The notes: generated from the sequence alone by a model not told the origin. Shown: positions 53,247 through 62,707, numbered from the stretch's first letter. The stretch is DNA of 64,000 nucleotides from Wolbachia endosymbiont (group A) of Bibio marci (GCF_947251645.1 NZ_OX366364.1:1054001-1118000); one strand, 5' to 3'. Program-made: numbers and translations.

Positions 53247-54427
53247 TAGAAAGAAGTCATTTCATATGAGGTATCAAAAATTCTTCTGTGCTCGTGTATG
53301 GCAAATCTATCTGTCATACCCGAGATATAGTCACATATTATTACTGAACGCTGAGATTCACAAGCGAGTTTGCTCCACTCTGTGGGAAGTAATCCTGGGT
53401 TTTCATAAAAACATTGAAAAAGTTCCTGTATTATGCGTTTTGCTTTGTTCATCGTTCTACTCAGTTTATAGCTTCTGTATATTTTCTCCATATTGAATCT
53501 TTTCATTTCTTTTGTAGCATTCGCAACTTCTGGTGAAAATGTGACTAGCATTTTATTTAGACTTCTTACGTCTTCTACGCTTTTTATTTTGTGATCTTCA
53601 ATATTTCTTTCAGTCTGAGAAACAACATCGCTTATCATAGTTCCTATAGTTCCACTCAGTGATTCATGTATGAGTTTGCTCTGAGGCAATTCTGAATATC
53701 CGCTCCTTACGTCTTTAAACATTTTTCCAATTAAAGGGACATTCAGCAAATCTTCGATGGTTACTAAATTTGCCCTGAGTGCATCATCAAGATCGTGAAC
53801 ACTGTAAGCAATATCATCCGCAATTGAGGCAACTTGCGCTTCAATGCTTGAAAATTCTTCAAGTTTTAGATCATATTTTTCATTATATTCTAATAACAGT
53901 TGATTATTTGTAGAAGACTCTGCGTTTTGACCAAGCAAGGGACCATTATGTTTTGCAACCCCTTCAATCACCTCCCAACTCAGATTCATACCATCAAAAT
54001 CAGCATGTTTCTGTTCAAGGTAAGTTAAAATCCTTATAGCTTGAACATTATGACCAAACTCATACTTCTCATTATCAACTTGAACTAGAGCATCCTCACC
54101 TGTGTGACCAAATGGGGGATGACCAAGGTCATGTGCAAGCGCTATGCATTCAGTGATGTCCTCATTTAAGCCGAGTCTGCGTGCGATGGATCTTGCAATT
54201 TGTGCAACTTCAAGGCTATGAGTCAGCCGAGTGCGATAGTAATCGTGCTCGTAATTGATAAAAACTTGTGTTTTGTACCCCAATTTCCTAAACGCATTAG
54301 AGTGAACAATGCGATCCCTATCACGCTGAAAGCAGCTGCGATTCTCATCTTCTGGCTCTTTGAAGTATCTCCCTTTTGTTTTGCTTGGAAAACATGCATA
54401 ACTTAATAGAAAATTATTGTTTGACAT
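53246..54427 (-). CDS. dgt: dGTP triphosphohydrolase-like HD protein
   Basis: dNTP triphosphohydrolase of the short (dGTPase-like) class, 393 residues. HD-domain motifs are seen as RTRLTHSLEVAQIARSIARR (His), ALAHDLGHPPFGHTGEDAL (HD) and SIEAQVASIADDIAYSVHDL (late Asp). The C-terminus is the usual helical domain. It helps set dNTP pools or remove non-canonical dNTPs; which one is not evident. It is followed at once by ribD. Confidence 0.93.
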   Translation of the reverse strand: MSNNNFLLSYACFPSKTKGRYFKEPEDENRSCFQRDRDRIVHSNAFRKLGYKTQVFINYEHDYYRTRLTHSLEVAQIARSIARRLGLNEDITECIALAHDLGHPPFGHTGEDALVQVDNEKYEFGHNVQAIRILTYLEQKHADFDGMNLSWEVIEGVAKHNGPLLGQNAESSTNNQLLLEYNEKYDLKLEEFSSIEAQVASIADDIAYSVHDLDDALRANLVTIEDLLNVPLIGKMFKDVRSGYSELPQSKLIHESLSGTIGTMISDVVSQTERNIEDHKIKSVEDVRSLNKMLVTFSPEVANATKEMKRFNMEKIYRSYKLSRTMNKAKRIIQELFQCFYENPGLLPTEWSKLACESQRSVIICDYISGMTDRFAIHEHRRIFDTSYEMTSF

Positions 54428-54474
54428 GTAAAATTTCTACTATAATAAGTTATCAATAATAAACGGTGGTTACT

Positions 54475-54939
54475 ATGTCAACAAATTACAACATCAACTT
54501 AACTGATAACGCACTAAAAAAAATCCACTCTCTTGCAGAACAGGAAGGGGATAAGAGTTCCGTTTTGCGGGTTGCAGTTTCAGGTGGTGGATGTTCTGGC
54601 TTCAAATACAATTTTCTTATGGATCAAATGAATAAAAATCTATCTTTGGATGATGAAGATGATGATTACGATGATGAATTTGATGACGAAGACGAAGATG
54701 ATGAAGAAAGCGAGGACTATAGAAGCCACTCCAGTTTTAGCGAAAAAGGTAAAGATATAGTAATTAATGATGAAAATGGCAATCCTGTATTAATGGTTGA
54801 TAATTGTTCAGCAAAATTTTTAAATAACTCAGTTATAGATTATACTGAGAATCTCAGTGGTTCTGGTTTTCAAATAAAGAATACCCTTGCTAAGTCTCAA
54901 TGTGGTTGTGGTAACAGTTTTTCGGTTTCCAAAACTTAG
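54475..54939 (+). CDS. IscA/ErpA-like A-type Fe-S carrier with acidic insert
   Basis: A-type carrier for Fe-S cluster delivery (HesB fold). The three ligand cysteines are Cys40 (SGGGCSGFKY), Cys143 and Cys145 (SQCGCGNSF). Between strands, residues 59-81 are almost entirely acidic (DDEDDDYDDEFDDEDEDDEE), and the whole insert (about 57-92) makes the protein 154 residues instead of about 107. I chose ATG 54475 over an upstream GTG (54466). It is 22 bp from the lolD start. Confidence 0.9.
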   Translation: MSTNYNINLTDNALKKIHSLAEQEGDKSSVLRVAVSGGGCSGFKYNFLMDQMNKNLSLDDEDDDYDDEFDDEDEDDEESEDYRSHSSFSEKGKDIVINDENGNPVLMVDNCSAKFLNNSVIDYTENLSGSGFQIKNTLAKSQCGCGNSFSVSKT

Positions 54940-54961
54940 ATGCCTTCTGGGTCTTTTAAAC

Positions 54962-55636
54962 ATGGGTGGTAATGTAGCACTAGAACTAACTTCTGTAGAT
55001 AAAAGCTTCAAGGACAATTCTGCTGTTGTAAAAGACATCAATCTAAGTGTCACAAGAGGGCAAGTAGTAGCGCTGATTGGCGATTCAGGTACAGGGAAAA
55101 CAACTATATTGCAAATCGCAGGCTTGTTGGATAAGCCAACTTCAGGTATAGTTACGATAGATGGAATAAATTGCACACAAGCCAGTAATAAGCATAAAAC
55201 CCATGTAAGAAGAAATTTTCTTAGTTTTGTTTATCAATTTCACTATTTGTTACAAGAGTTATCGGTGTTGGAAAATATTATGCTTCCTCAACTCATTGCA
55301 GGAAAAAGCAAAGCTGAAGCAAAAAAAAATTCGCAAGCAACATTGGAAAAATTTGGTCTGGAAAACAAAGCAAGTAGTATGATATCTGAAGTTTCAGGTG
55401 GGGAAAGGCAGAGAGTTGCAATTGCAAGAAGCATTGTAAATTCTCCAAAGCTTTTACTTGCAGATGAGCCAACAGGAAATTTAGATCCAACAAATTCTTT
55501 TAACGTGTTTTTACTGCTACATTCATACGTAAAGGAAAATAACAGCTCTATGCTTATAGTAACGCACAATCATCTCCTTGCAGAAAAGGCAGACTGCATT
55601 TTCCAATTGAGAGATCGATCATTAGTGAAGTTATGA
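54962..55636 (+). CDS. lolD: lipoprotein-release ABC transporter ATPase LolD
   Basis: ATPase subunit of the LolCDE complex that extracts lipoproteins from the inner membrane. The 224-residue protein has Walker A (LIGDSGTGKTTILQIAGLLD), the LolD-type QFHYLLQELSVLENIMLP, the signature SGGERQRVAIARSIV, Walker B (LLLADEPTGNLDP) and the H-loop (IVTHN). The ATG at 54962 gives a normal length; a longer frame upstream is out-of-frame coding of the IscA-like gene. Confidence 0.93.
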   Translation: MGGNVALELTSVDKSFKDNSAVVKDINLSVTRGQVVALIGDSGTGKTTILQIAGLLDKPTSGIVTIDGINCTQASNKHKTHVRRNFLSFVYQFHYLLQELSVLENIMLPQLIAGKSKAEAKKNSQATLEKFGLENKASSMISEVSGGERQRVAIARSIVNSPKLLLADEPTGNLDPTNSFNVFLLLHSYVKENNSSMLIVTHNHLLAEKADCIFQLRDRSLVKL

Positions 55637-55665
55637 ATAGGAAAAATAGCACAATTTAAAACTAC

Positions 55666-55830
55666 CTATGCCTTATACTTATCTAACCAATGATCATTAA
55701 CAGAGTACAACTCGCATGAAATGCTTTCATTGCTTTTTATACACGGACTTTTTAACTTACGCTGTTTACTTAGGGAACACCCCGATAACATAAACACAGC
55801 TAAAACAAAAAATAATAGCTTTTTAAACAT
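55666..55830 (-). CDS. 54-residue lipoprotein, possibly VirB7-like
   Basis: A short gene: ATG at 55830, stop TAG at 55666. The product starts MFKKLLFFVLAVFMLSGCSL, a signal peptide with a lipobox (LSGC). The mature part is basic then ends with NDHWLDKYKA, and KSPC lies at residues 27-30. Small Rickettsiales lipoproteins proposed as VirB7 of the type IV secretion system have this size and a similar KSPC and N-D-x-W-L pattern, as far as I recall. No other vir gene is near. It is convergent with lolD. Confidence 0.7.
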   Translation of the reverse strand: MFKKLLFFVLAVFMLSGCSLSKQRKLKSPCIKSNESISCELYSVNDHWLDKYKA

Positions 55831-55882
55831 AACAAAACCTTTTCATTTATATTACTACACTCATTTCTCTTGTTTGTAAAGA

Positions 55883-56581
55883 TTAGGCATATTCTTTTAC
55901 CCTTACCTCTTTTTTGACCTTTTGAGAAGAAATAGTTGCACTATTCAAGCGCAGTTTTATATAATCGTCTACGATTTGAGTCACTTCCTCTTCTTTATCC
56001 CTTAGAAAGTGATTAGTCTCATCTATTATATGGTATTTCATGTGATCACTTTTTACTGAATTTATCAACCTTTTTGCTAATTCTGTTACATCGCTTTCTT
56101 CTGAGATTGTATCATTACTGCTTTGTATTATAAGCCCAGAAACTGGACAGGGAGAAAGAAAAGAAAAATCGTACTTAGTTACCGGAAGAGAAAGAGCAAT
56201 AAAACCCACTATCTCAGGGCGGCGCATTGTTAGCTGCATAGCCACCCATGCTCCAAAAGAAAAACCAGCGATCCAAATTGGAACGTTGCTAGAATTATGT
56301 TCCTGAAGCCAATCAATAGCTACCGCAGCGTCAGTTAACTCTCCTATACCCTTATCAAAAGTTCCAGTAGATTTTCCCACACCCCGAAAGTTAATTTTCA
56401 ATGCAGAAAAATTGTTATCGATAAAAGACGTATATGTACTATGTACAATTTTACTATCCATATTACCACCATATTGAGGATGATGATGTAAAACCAGCAC
56501 AACCGGCGCGTTGGCATCTTTGCTTTGGCGGTATTCACCTTCTATCTTTTTTGTTGCATTATTCAAAAAAACTTCAACCAT
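55883..56581 (-). CDS. alpha/beta hydrolase (COG2945-like)
   Basis: A 232-residue serine hydrolase. Signatures are VVLVLHHHPQYGGNMDSKIV (oxyanion region), FRGVGKSTGTFDKGIGE, the nucleophile elbow IAGFSFGAWVAMQ (Ser in GFSFG), SSNDTISEESDV (possible Asp) and IIDETNHFLRDKEEEVTQIV (catalytic His). The layout fits the COG2945 group near dienelactone hydrolases. There is no export signal. Substrate unknown. Confidence 0.85.
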   Translation of the reverse strand: MVEVFLNNATKKIEGEYRQSKDANAPVVLVLHHHPQYGGNMDSKIVHSTYTSFIDNNFSALKINFRGVGKSTGTFDKGIGELTDAAVAIDWLQEHNSSNVPIWIAGFSFGAWVAMQLTMRRPEIVGFIALSLPVTKYDFSFLSPCPVSGLIIQSSNDTISEESDVTELAKRLINSVKSDHMKYHIIDETNHFLRDKEEEVTQIVDDYIKLRLNSATISSQKVKKEVRVKEYA

Positions 56582-56736
56582 GGTAACCCCTAATAAGAAC
56601 CTGCTTGACAGGTATTGATGACGTGAGTTATTAATTATGTATTAATTTCGCTGTTTTTGCAATAAATTTTTTATCGTATTAAAGCTAACGTACATAGTTA
56701 TGGTTATAGTTGATGGTAAACTTATTTAAGTGACAG

Positions 56737-57891
56737 ATGAGTCCATTCTCTTTAGAAAATAGTGGTTGCGTATATGCTGATTACAATGCAACTGCTCCAA
56801 TTAGTGAAAATGTAAAAAAAAGTATATTTGAGGTCTTGTTAAAACAAACGCTCAATCCATCATCACTACATAAAAGAGGACAAGAAGCGAGGAAGATTCT
56901 TCAGGAGGCAAGAGATAACGTACGTGGTGCTATTGGCGTCTCAAGTGATAAAGAAATAGTTTTTACGTCTGGTGCAACTGAAGCGAATAACCTTGTTATG
57001 AGAGGAATAGCAGGCTACCTGCATGTAATTTCAGCTATAGAGCATCCTTCAATTCTTAATTCTGCATGTAATCCATATATAATACCCGTTGATCAGGAGG
57101 GCATTGTTGACTTTTTAGAGCTAAAAAAAATTCTAAGCGAACTTAAAGGAAACAAAGCAATAGTTTCAGTTATGATGGCAAATAACGAAACCGGAGTTAT
57201 TCAACCTATTGAGGAAATAGCTGAAATAGCACACAAATTTGGAGCAATTTGCCACACTGACACTGCTCAAAGTGTTGGGAAAATTAAAGTTAATATGGAA
57301 GATTTAGGAGTGGATTTACTCACTTTATCCGCCCATAAATTTGGCGGTGTAGCAGGCAGTGGAGTTTTAATATTCAATAAAGAACTTGCGATAGAACCTA
57401 TTATAATAGGTGGTGGACAAGAGAAGGGATTTCGTGGTGGTACGGAAAATATTGTTGCAATTGCAGGCCTTTCTGCTGCACTGCAAAATATTCCAGATCT
57501 TCTATCAAAAATGGATGAAGTAAAGGAGCTACGTGATCAATTAGAGTGTGAATTATTAAATCTTGCCAGTGACATAAGAATCTTCGGTAAAAACTCTAAG
57601 AGGCTGCCAAACACAAGTTTTATTTATATGCCAGGAGTAAAGAGTGATGTGCAGCTCATGCATTTTGACTTGAATCATATTGCAGTTAGTAATGGTTCTG
57701 CATGTTCTTCTGGAAAAGTTGAGCCTTCCCATGTTTTGCTTGCAATGGGGGCAACAAAAGAGCAAGCAGAGTGTTCAATTAGAATCAGCATAGGTCCAGA
57801 AACTAAACCACAAGACATAAAAAAAATAGTGGATTGTTGGTATAATATCTACAAGAAGAACTCCTTGGAATATATGGCAAGTAGCTCATAA
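56737..57891 (+). CDS. cysteine desulfurase (NifS/IscS family)
   Basis: PLP enzyme that removes sulfur from cysteine for Fe-S or tRNA thiolation. The 384-residue protein shows YADYNATAPISENVKKSIFE, HKRGQEARKILQEAR, the PLP Lys in LLTLSAHKFGGVAGSG and the cysteine loop NGSACSSGKVEPSHVL. It differs from canonical IscS at the N-terminus, so it is likely a second desulfurase of the NifS class; the usual iscU/iscA neighbours are absent. Repeat copy D begins 24 bp after the stop. Confidence 0.9.
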   Translation: MSPFSLENSGCVYADYNATAPISENVKKSIFEVLLKQTLNPSSLHKRGQEARKILQEARDNVRGAIGVSSDKEIVFTSGATEANNLVMRGIAGYLHVISAIEHPSILNSACNPYIIPVDQEGIVDFLELKKILSELKGNKAIVSVMMANNETGVIQPIEEIAEIAHKFGAICHTDTAQSVGKIKVNMEDLGVDLLTLSAHKFGGVAGSGVLIFNKELAIEPIIIGGGQEKGFRGGTENIVAIAGLSAALQNIPDLLSKMDEVKELRDQLECELLNLASDIRIFGKNSKRLPNTSFIYMPGVKSDVQLMHFDLNHIAVSNGSACSSGKVEPSHVLLAMGATKEQAECSIRISIGPETKPQDIKKIVDCWYNIYKKNSLEYMASSS

Positions 57892-57914
57892 AAACGGATT
57901 AAACGCAAAACCTA

Positions 57915-58348
57915 CTTGACAAACTCCGCCAGCGCCCTTATTATGAAACTGAAGGTATTCAGTTATCTTCATCTGTGCAGATTAAACAGCAAGAAAACAA
58001 CGTAGTTGGCGTCTTATTTTTAATTTTTTGCACTATGTGCACCTTATGTCTTCACAATATTTTTGGGTTTTTACCCATATAAGCTGAAACGCGCTTATAA
58101 GTCGTTTAAGACAGTATAGTACGCCAATTTGAAGGATTAGAGAGTGAACACTAATTACCACGGGGTTTCTTTTGCCTTTTTTTCTGCTTAGTAAATTTCT
58201 TAAACATTTAAACAAAGGTGAGTTGCATTTAAAAGCAGCTAAATTGCAGTGTTTAAGACTTAAAAAACGCCAATACTGAAAATAGACAATGACTAGGGCT
58301 TCTTTTGCCTTTTTTTTCGTTTGGTAAATTTCTTAATGTTTGTAGCTA
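57915..58348 (-). repeat. 432-bp dispersed repeat, copy D
   Basis: Inverted relative to copy A: starts cttgacaaactccgcc and ends ttaatgtttgtagcta. The two inner subrepeats are both visible. It begins the 2.3-kb non-coding stretch between the cysteine desulfurase and leuS. Confidence 0.85.
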
Positions 58349-58384
58349 ACATGAACAAACATTTGAGAGTAACTTCCGCTAGTA

Positions 58385-58505
58385 GGGTGTCATCCCAGTG
58401 CCTTGACTACTTGGGTCCAGGAAAGTTTGCTTGCTCACAAGCAAACTAGCATAGAAAGTGGTTACAACGTTTTCGATGAGATTGCAGAAAGGCTGGATTC
58501 CAGTG
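58385..58505. repeat. palindrome cluster copied from the IS copy 1 flank
   Basis: Resembles 19731-19860, the right flank of IS copy 1: shared stretches include ccaggaaagtttgcttgctc and gaaagtggttacaacg. It ends in attccagtg, the left target copy of the 326-bp element. Confidence 0.7.
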
Positions 58506-58831
58506 GGCTTTGTTGCATCGCTAGCTATGATGGATTAAAGATAAAAAAGATAGAGAATATCAGTAGCTTATTATTCTGGTATTTATAACAAGAACGGTCA
58601 GTGAATACCTAAATTCGAGTAAAAGAAATTTCACTACCACTCACTAATCCGGCTAAAATTCAAGAATTTCAATGCTTTAGCTATTTTCAATAGAATTAAA
58701 TTTATTAATACAAATAACAAATTACTATTCTTAAATTTGATCAGATTGATTGCAAAAAAACAAGATTTTCTATAGGTTGCTTATAATCCTAACTATAGTT
58801 AGCCTTTCATAAATAGCGATGCAACAAAGCC
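58506..58831. mobile_element. 326-bp MITE-like element with IS903-type ends
   Basis: Terminal inverted repeats of 18 bp (ggctttgttgcatcgcta at the left, matched by tagcgatgcaacaaagcc at the right) are near-identical to those of the 1089-bp IS copies. It is flanked by 9-bp near-direct repeats attccagtg and atcccagtg (one mismatch). The interior is AT-rich, without a transposase frame and without obvious similarity to the IS interior. It could be mobilised by the intact IS transposase. Confidence 0.75.
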
Positions 58832-58860
58832 ATCCCAGTGCCCCTATGATGTCATTCCAG

Positions 58861-58980
58861 CACTTGATGCTGGAATCCAGTTTTCTTTACAAATTCACCA
58901 AAAGTGCTTCATTCTATAACGCAAAACCCATACTCACCAAACCCAATGCATTACTTGCAATTAAGTTTCCTGGATCCCAG
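58861..58980. repeat. inverted copy of the 26.2-kb palindrome cluster
   Basis: A family I palindrome followed by gtgcttcattctataacgca and tactcaccaaacccaatgca. The same stretch occurs inverted at 26199-26315. It joins the 326-bp element to the fourth IS. Confidence 0.7.
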
Positions 58981-58982
58981 TG

Positions 58983-60019
58983 GGCTTTGTTGCATAGCAA
59001 CTGAAAAAATCTTGCAGTTACTGACAGAATTCATTATAAAACAGCTATTTAAGGAAAAATATGCCACAGAAAATGAAAATCAGTAACCAAAACGAATATA
59101 ACAAATTCCTTGAAAAAAGGGGAAATATTTTTCGTTACATCGATAAAGCTATCGAAAATTGGTATGAAATTGGGCCAAAATGCAGGGTGGCAACAATATT
59201 TACAGCAATAAAGTGGTGATTTTGATACATATAATAACCCATCTATTCAGAATAGGTTTGAGTGGGATTTTTAGAGGGATACATTGAATAAATAGGAAAA
59301 ATTTTGCAGGTTATCAGCTATTCACAAGCATCAAAAGAAACTTGATATTAAGATCAATGATTGCAGAGTTGATAAAAATAACATGGAAGATATCGAAATT
59401 GCTATAGACAGTACAGGAATTAGTATATACAACAACACACAGCAAAGAAAATAGCAAAGATAGAGAGTACCGCGGCTATAAACAAGTAAGAACAATTGCA
59501 CATAATGTTGAGCAAACAAGTCATAGCTACAAAATACAGTAATGGCGTTTACTCTGATCACTATGGAGCATTGGGGAAATTTGATGTTAAATATGCTATA
59601 AAAGCACTATATGCAGATAGGGCATATGATAGAAAAAAGCTCTATAAGCTGTGTAATCAATATGGCATAAAAACGAAAATTCCTCCGAAAAACAACGCAG
59701 CAGAGCATCCAAAATTGGATTATATGCTTGATAGAAATGCCGCTATTCAGTTAATGAAATTATATGATGAAAATGGTATAAAAGATGGAAAGAAGAAGTA
59801 AATTACGGAAAAAGATCGTATATTGAAGAATTTTTCTCAAGGTTGAAGCGAATATTTGGGTTTAGTTTTAAGAATAAATCTGAGACAAATAGAGAGAAGG
59901 AACTACTTATTAAATGCTACTTAATGAACAAATTTACTGCAATTGGTATGCCTAAATTTGAAATAGTCGCATAAAATTATTTACTCTGGAAAAAACTTAC
60001 GTTGCTATGCAACAAAGCC
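58983..60019 (+). mobile_element. decayed IS copy 4 (same IS family)
   Basis: Perfect 19-bp terminal repeats (ggctttgttgcatagcaac at the left, gttgctatgcaacaaagcc at the right) and near-perfect 9-bp flanking repeats (atcccagtg, attccagtg). The transposase frame from 59059 begins PQKMKISNQNEYNKF but is broken by several indels; the longest remaining piece (59496-59801) keeps LYADRAYDRKKLYKL. At 1037 bp it is 52 bp shorter than the intact copies and clearly older, so it is a separate lineage or an early insertion. Confidence 0.88.
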
Positions 60020-60049
60020 ATTCCAGTGTCAGCTACTTTCATGACACCA

Positions 60050-60158
60050 CTTACTACGCAAATTACCTGCAAATTGCAATGTTCGTACAGCTGTGTGTCA
60101 AGCACTGACCACTTTTGCTTCAATATTTGCGATGCCCCTGAACAGATACACTCGGATT
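60050..60158. repeat. dispersed repeat after leuS, shared with 42.19-42.29 kb
   Basis: Shares gttcgtacagctgtgtgtca, then gcttcaatatttgc and the ctgaacagatacactc end with 42190-42290. It lies directly downstream of the leuS stop on the minus strand. Confidence 0.75.
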
Positions 60159-60160
60159 TT

Positions 60161-62695
60161 TTATATAACTATATTTACTATCTTATTTGGTACAGCATAT
60201 ACAGTGCGAACTTTGCTTTGATCGATCTTACTGGACACAGAGTCTATCGCTATTTTCTTCAATTCTTCTTGAGGTAAGTTAATTGCCACCTTTATTGTTG
60301 TACGTAATTTTCCATTGATTTGCACTGCTATAGTTACCGTATCGTCAACTAATAATGATTCATCAGCTTTTGGCCAAGGTTGACCTCCTATTTCTTGCCA
60401 TAGGCTTTCAGCTAGATGTGGTATAAATGGTTCGATTACTCTGATTAGTATGCATATACCTTCATCAATAAGAGATTTTCCAGCTTCTACGTCTATTTCA
60501 GCTATTAAATTCGTCATTTCGCGAAATTTTGCCACTACACAGTTTAATCTGCAGTTTTCCAAGTCATCTGTAAGTCCGTGTAAGAGTTTATGAATTTTTT
60601 TTCTGTACTCTAGAAGTCCACCCGTAACACTTTCATTATCATAGTGTATATTTACAGGTCTCAGCTGCATTACCATACGCCACAATTTGTTTATATAGCG
60701 AGAACAGCCTTCCACGCCATCATCGGACCATTCCATATCTTTTTCTGGAGAAGTGTCGGATAACACAAACAAGCGAGCAGTATCAGCACCATACTTTCCT
60801 ATGATAAAGTTTGGGTCAATTGTGTTCTTTTTCGATTTGCTCATTTTCTCGACTTTTCCAACTTGAACCTTAGCTCCTTGTGCAATCAACTCTTTTGCTT
60901 CTTCGGGAAACAGCCATTTGCCATTCTCGTCTTTGTAAGTTATATGGCAGACCATTCCTTGAGTGATTAAAGTAGAGAAAGGCTCTTTAATAGCAAAATA
61001 GCCACATTTGGTTAAAGCACGGCAGAAAAATCTTGAATAAAGCAAATGCAAAATTGCATGTTCTATTCCACCTATATAATAATCAACAGGCATAAAACGA
61101 TTACATGCATCTTTGTCTATTGATTTATCTTCACTACAGAATGCAGCAAAATACCAGGAAGACTCAAAAAAGGTGTCGAATGTATCAGTTTCACGCTCTG
61201 CTTGCTTTCCGCATTTTGGGCAGTCAACAAATTTCCAAGTTGGGTGTTTATCAAGCGGATTACCACCACTTGCAAATTCCACATCTGTTGGTAGAACTAC
61301 AGGAAGGTCTTTTTCTGGTACTGGAACAGTACCACAGTCTTTGCAATATATGATAGGTATAGGGCATCCCCAATAACGCTGTCTTGAAACTCCCCAATCG
61401 TGCAAACGATAGTTTGTTGTTTTCTCACCTATCCCTTTTTCTTTGAGCTTTTTAATGATTACTTCCTTTGCTCTACTTACCGTTAATCCGTTTAAGAATT
61501 CAGAATTGAACATTACCCCATCGCCAGTATACGCCTCCTTTGTCATCCCAGTGCTTCGACACTGGGATCCATTGTAAGAATTCTGAATTCCAGCGTCACG
61601 CGCTGGAATGACACCTAAGTGGGCTGAAGAAATAACGGGAATAATCGGCAAATTGTACCTCTGCGCAAATTCAAAATCACGCTGATCGTGTGCAGGGCAA
61701 CCAAAAATCGCGCCTTCTCCATATTCCATCAACACAAAATTCGCTATGTAAAGTGGCAATTCCTTATCAAGAAATGGATGTTTTACGTTTAATCCGGTGT
61801 AAACTCCAATTTTTTCATCAATTGTCATTCCAGCGCGTGACGCTGGAATCTCATCTTTTTCCTGGATCCCAGTGTCACGCACTGGGATGACAGCAAGCCT
61901 GATATCCTGCACAATAGGGTGCTCTGCTGCCACTGCACAAAAAGAAGCCCCAAACAAAGTATGAGGATAAGTCGTAAAAACTTTTAATTTCTTATTCAGG
62001 CCAACGATTTCAAACTCTATAGTTGCTCCTTCAGATTTTCCTATCCAACGCTCCTGCATTGTTTTGACTTTTTCTGGCCAATTTTTCAAACTTTGCAGGC
62101 ACTTGAGTAAATCTTCAGCGAAATCAGTAATCTTTAAAAACCATTGGGACAACTTACGTTTTTCAACAACTGCACCTGATCGCCATCCTTTTCCATCAAC
62201 CACCTGTTCATTTGCAAGCACTGTTTGGTCCACTGGATCCCAGTTAACCCATGACTCTTTTCGATAGGCAAGCCCATGCTTTAAAAAATCCAGGAAAAAT
62301 TTTTGTTCGTGTTTGTAATAATCAGGCTCACATGTGGAGAGTTCACGCTCCCAATTATAAGAAAGACCTATAGATTTCAACTGTGTACGCATATTATCTA
62401 TATTCTCTTTTGTCCATGTTTCAGGGCTAATATTGTTGTCCCTTGCTGCATTTTCAGCTGGTAATCCAAACGCATCCCAGCCAATTGGATGCAAAACCTC
62501 AAATCCATTAGCTCTCTTGTAACGTGCTATCACATCCCCTATTGCATAGTTACGTAAGTGTCCCATATGAATTTTACCAGATGGATATGGAAACATTTCC
62601 AACACGTAACACTTTTTTTGTTTACTATTCTTGCTTACAGAAAAATCCCATTTATCTTGATAAAATTTTTCAACACTTTTAAAATCATATTTCAT
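60161..62695 (-). CDS. leuS: leucyl-tRNA synthetase with two palindrome-encoded insertions
   Basis: Class I synthetase of 844 residues. The HIGH motif is in [20 protein letters not shown] (about residue 40), the KMSKS motif in [17 protein letters not shown], and the anticodon-binding helical bundle and C-terminal domain follow. The CP1 editing domain (about 220-400) contains two non-family stretches: [20 protein letters not shown] and, 70 residues later, [20 protein letters not shown] with STGMTKEAY. Each is encoded by paired palindromes (61827-61888 and 61545-61609) and is in frame. The editing threonine-rich and catalytic regions around them appear intact. Confidence 0.95.
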   Translation of the reverse strand: MKYDFKSVEKFYQDKWDFSVSKNSKQKKCYVLEMFPYPSGKIHMGHLRNYAIGDVIARYKRANGFEVLHPIGWDAFGLPAENAARDNNISPETWTKENIDNMRTQLKSIGLSYNWERELSTCEPDYYKHEQKFFLDFLKHGLAYRKESWVNWDPVDQTVLANEQVVDGKGWRSGAVVEKRKLSQWFLKITDFAEDLLKCLQSLKNWPEKVKTMQERWIGKSEGATIEFEIVGLNKKLKVFTTYPHTLFGASFCAVAAEHPIVQDIRLAVIPVRDTGIQEKDEIPASRAGMTIDEKIGVYTGLNVKHPFLDKELPLYIANFVLMEYGEGAIFGCPAHDQRDFEFAQRYNLPIIPVISSAHLGVIPARDAGIQNSYNGSQCRSTGMTKEAYTGDGVMFNSEFLNGLTVSRAKEVIIKKLKEKGIGEKTTNYRLHDWGVSRQRYWGCPIPIIYCKDCGTVPVPEKDLPVVLPTDVEFASGGNPLDKHPTWKFVDCPKCGKQAERETDTFDTFFESSWYFAAFCSEDKSIDKDACNRFMPVDYYIGGIEHAILHLLYSRFFCRALTKCGYFAIKEPFSTLITQGMVCHITYKDENGKWLFPEEAKELIAQGAKVQVGKVEKMSKSKKNTIDPNFIIGKYGADTARLFVLSDTSPEKDMEWSDDGVEGCSRYINKLWRMVMQLRPVNIHYDNESVTGGLLEYRKKIHKLLHGLTDDLENCRLNCVVAKFREMTNLIAEIDVEAGKSLIDEGICILIRVIEPFIPHLAESLWQEIGGQPWPKADESLLVDDTVTIAVQINGKLRTTIKVAINLPQEELKKIAIDSVSSKIDQSKVRTVYAVPNKIVNIVI
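61545..61609. repeat. palindromic element in leuS (second in protein order)
   Basis: Two consecutive family I palindromes: atcccagtg/cactgggat (61545-61568) and attccagcg/cgctggaat (61587-61609). Read on the minus strand they supply the extra residues [11 protein letters not shown] and QCRSTGMT in the editing domain. Confidence 0.88.
61827..61888. repeat. palindromic element in leuS (first in protein order)
   Basis: Two family I palindromes: attccagcg/cgctggaat (61827-61849) and atcccagtg/cactgggat (61866-61888). On the minus strand they add [10 protein letters not shown] and IPASRAGMT without breaking the frame. Confidence 0.88.
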
Positions 62696-62707
62696 ATAAA
62701 TCCAAAT

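Noticed and set aside
58403-59086. Frames of about 60 codons between repeat copy D and IS copy 4
   Set aside because: Each crosses transposon ends or palindromes; no start context and no family.
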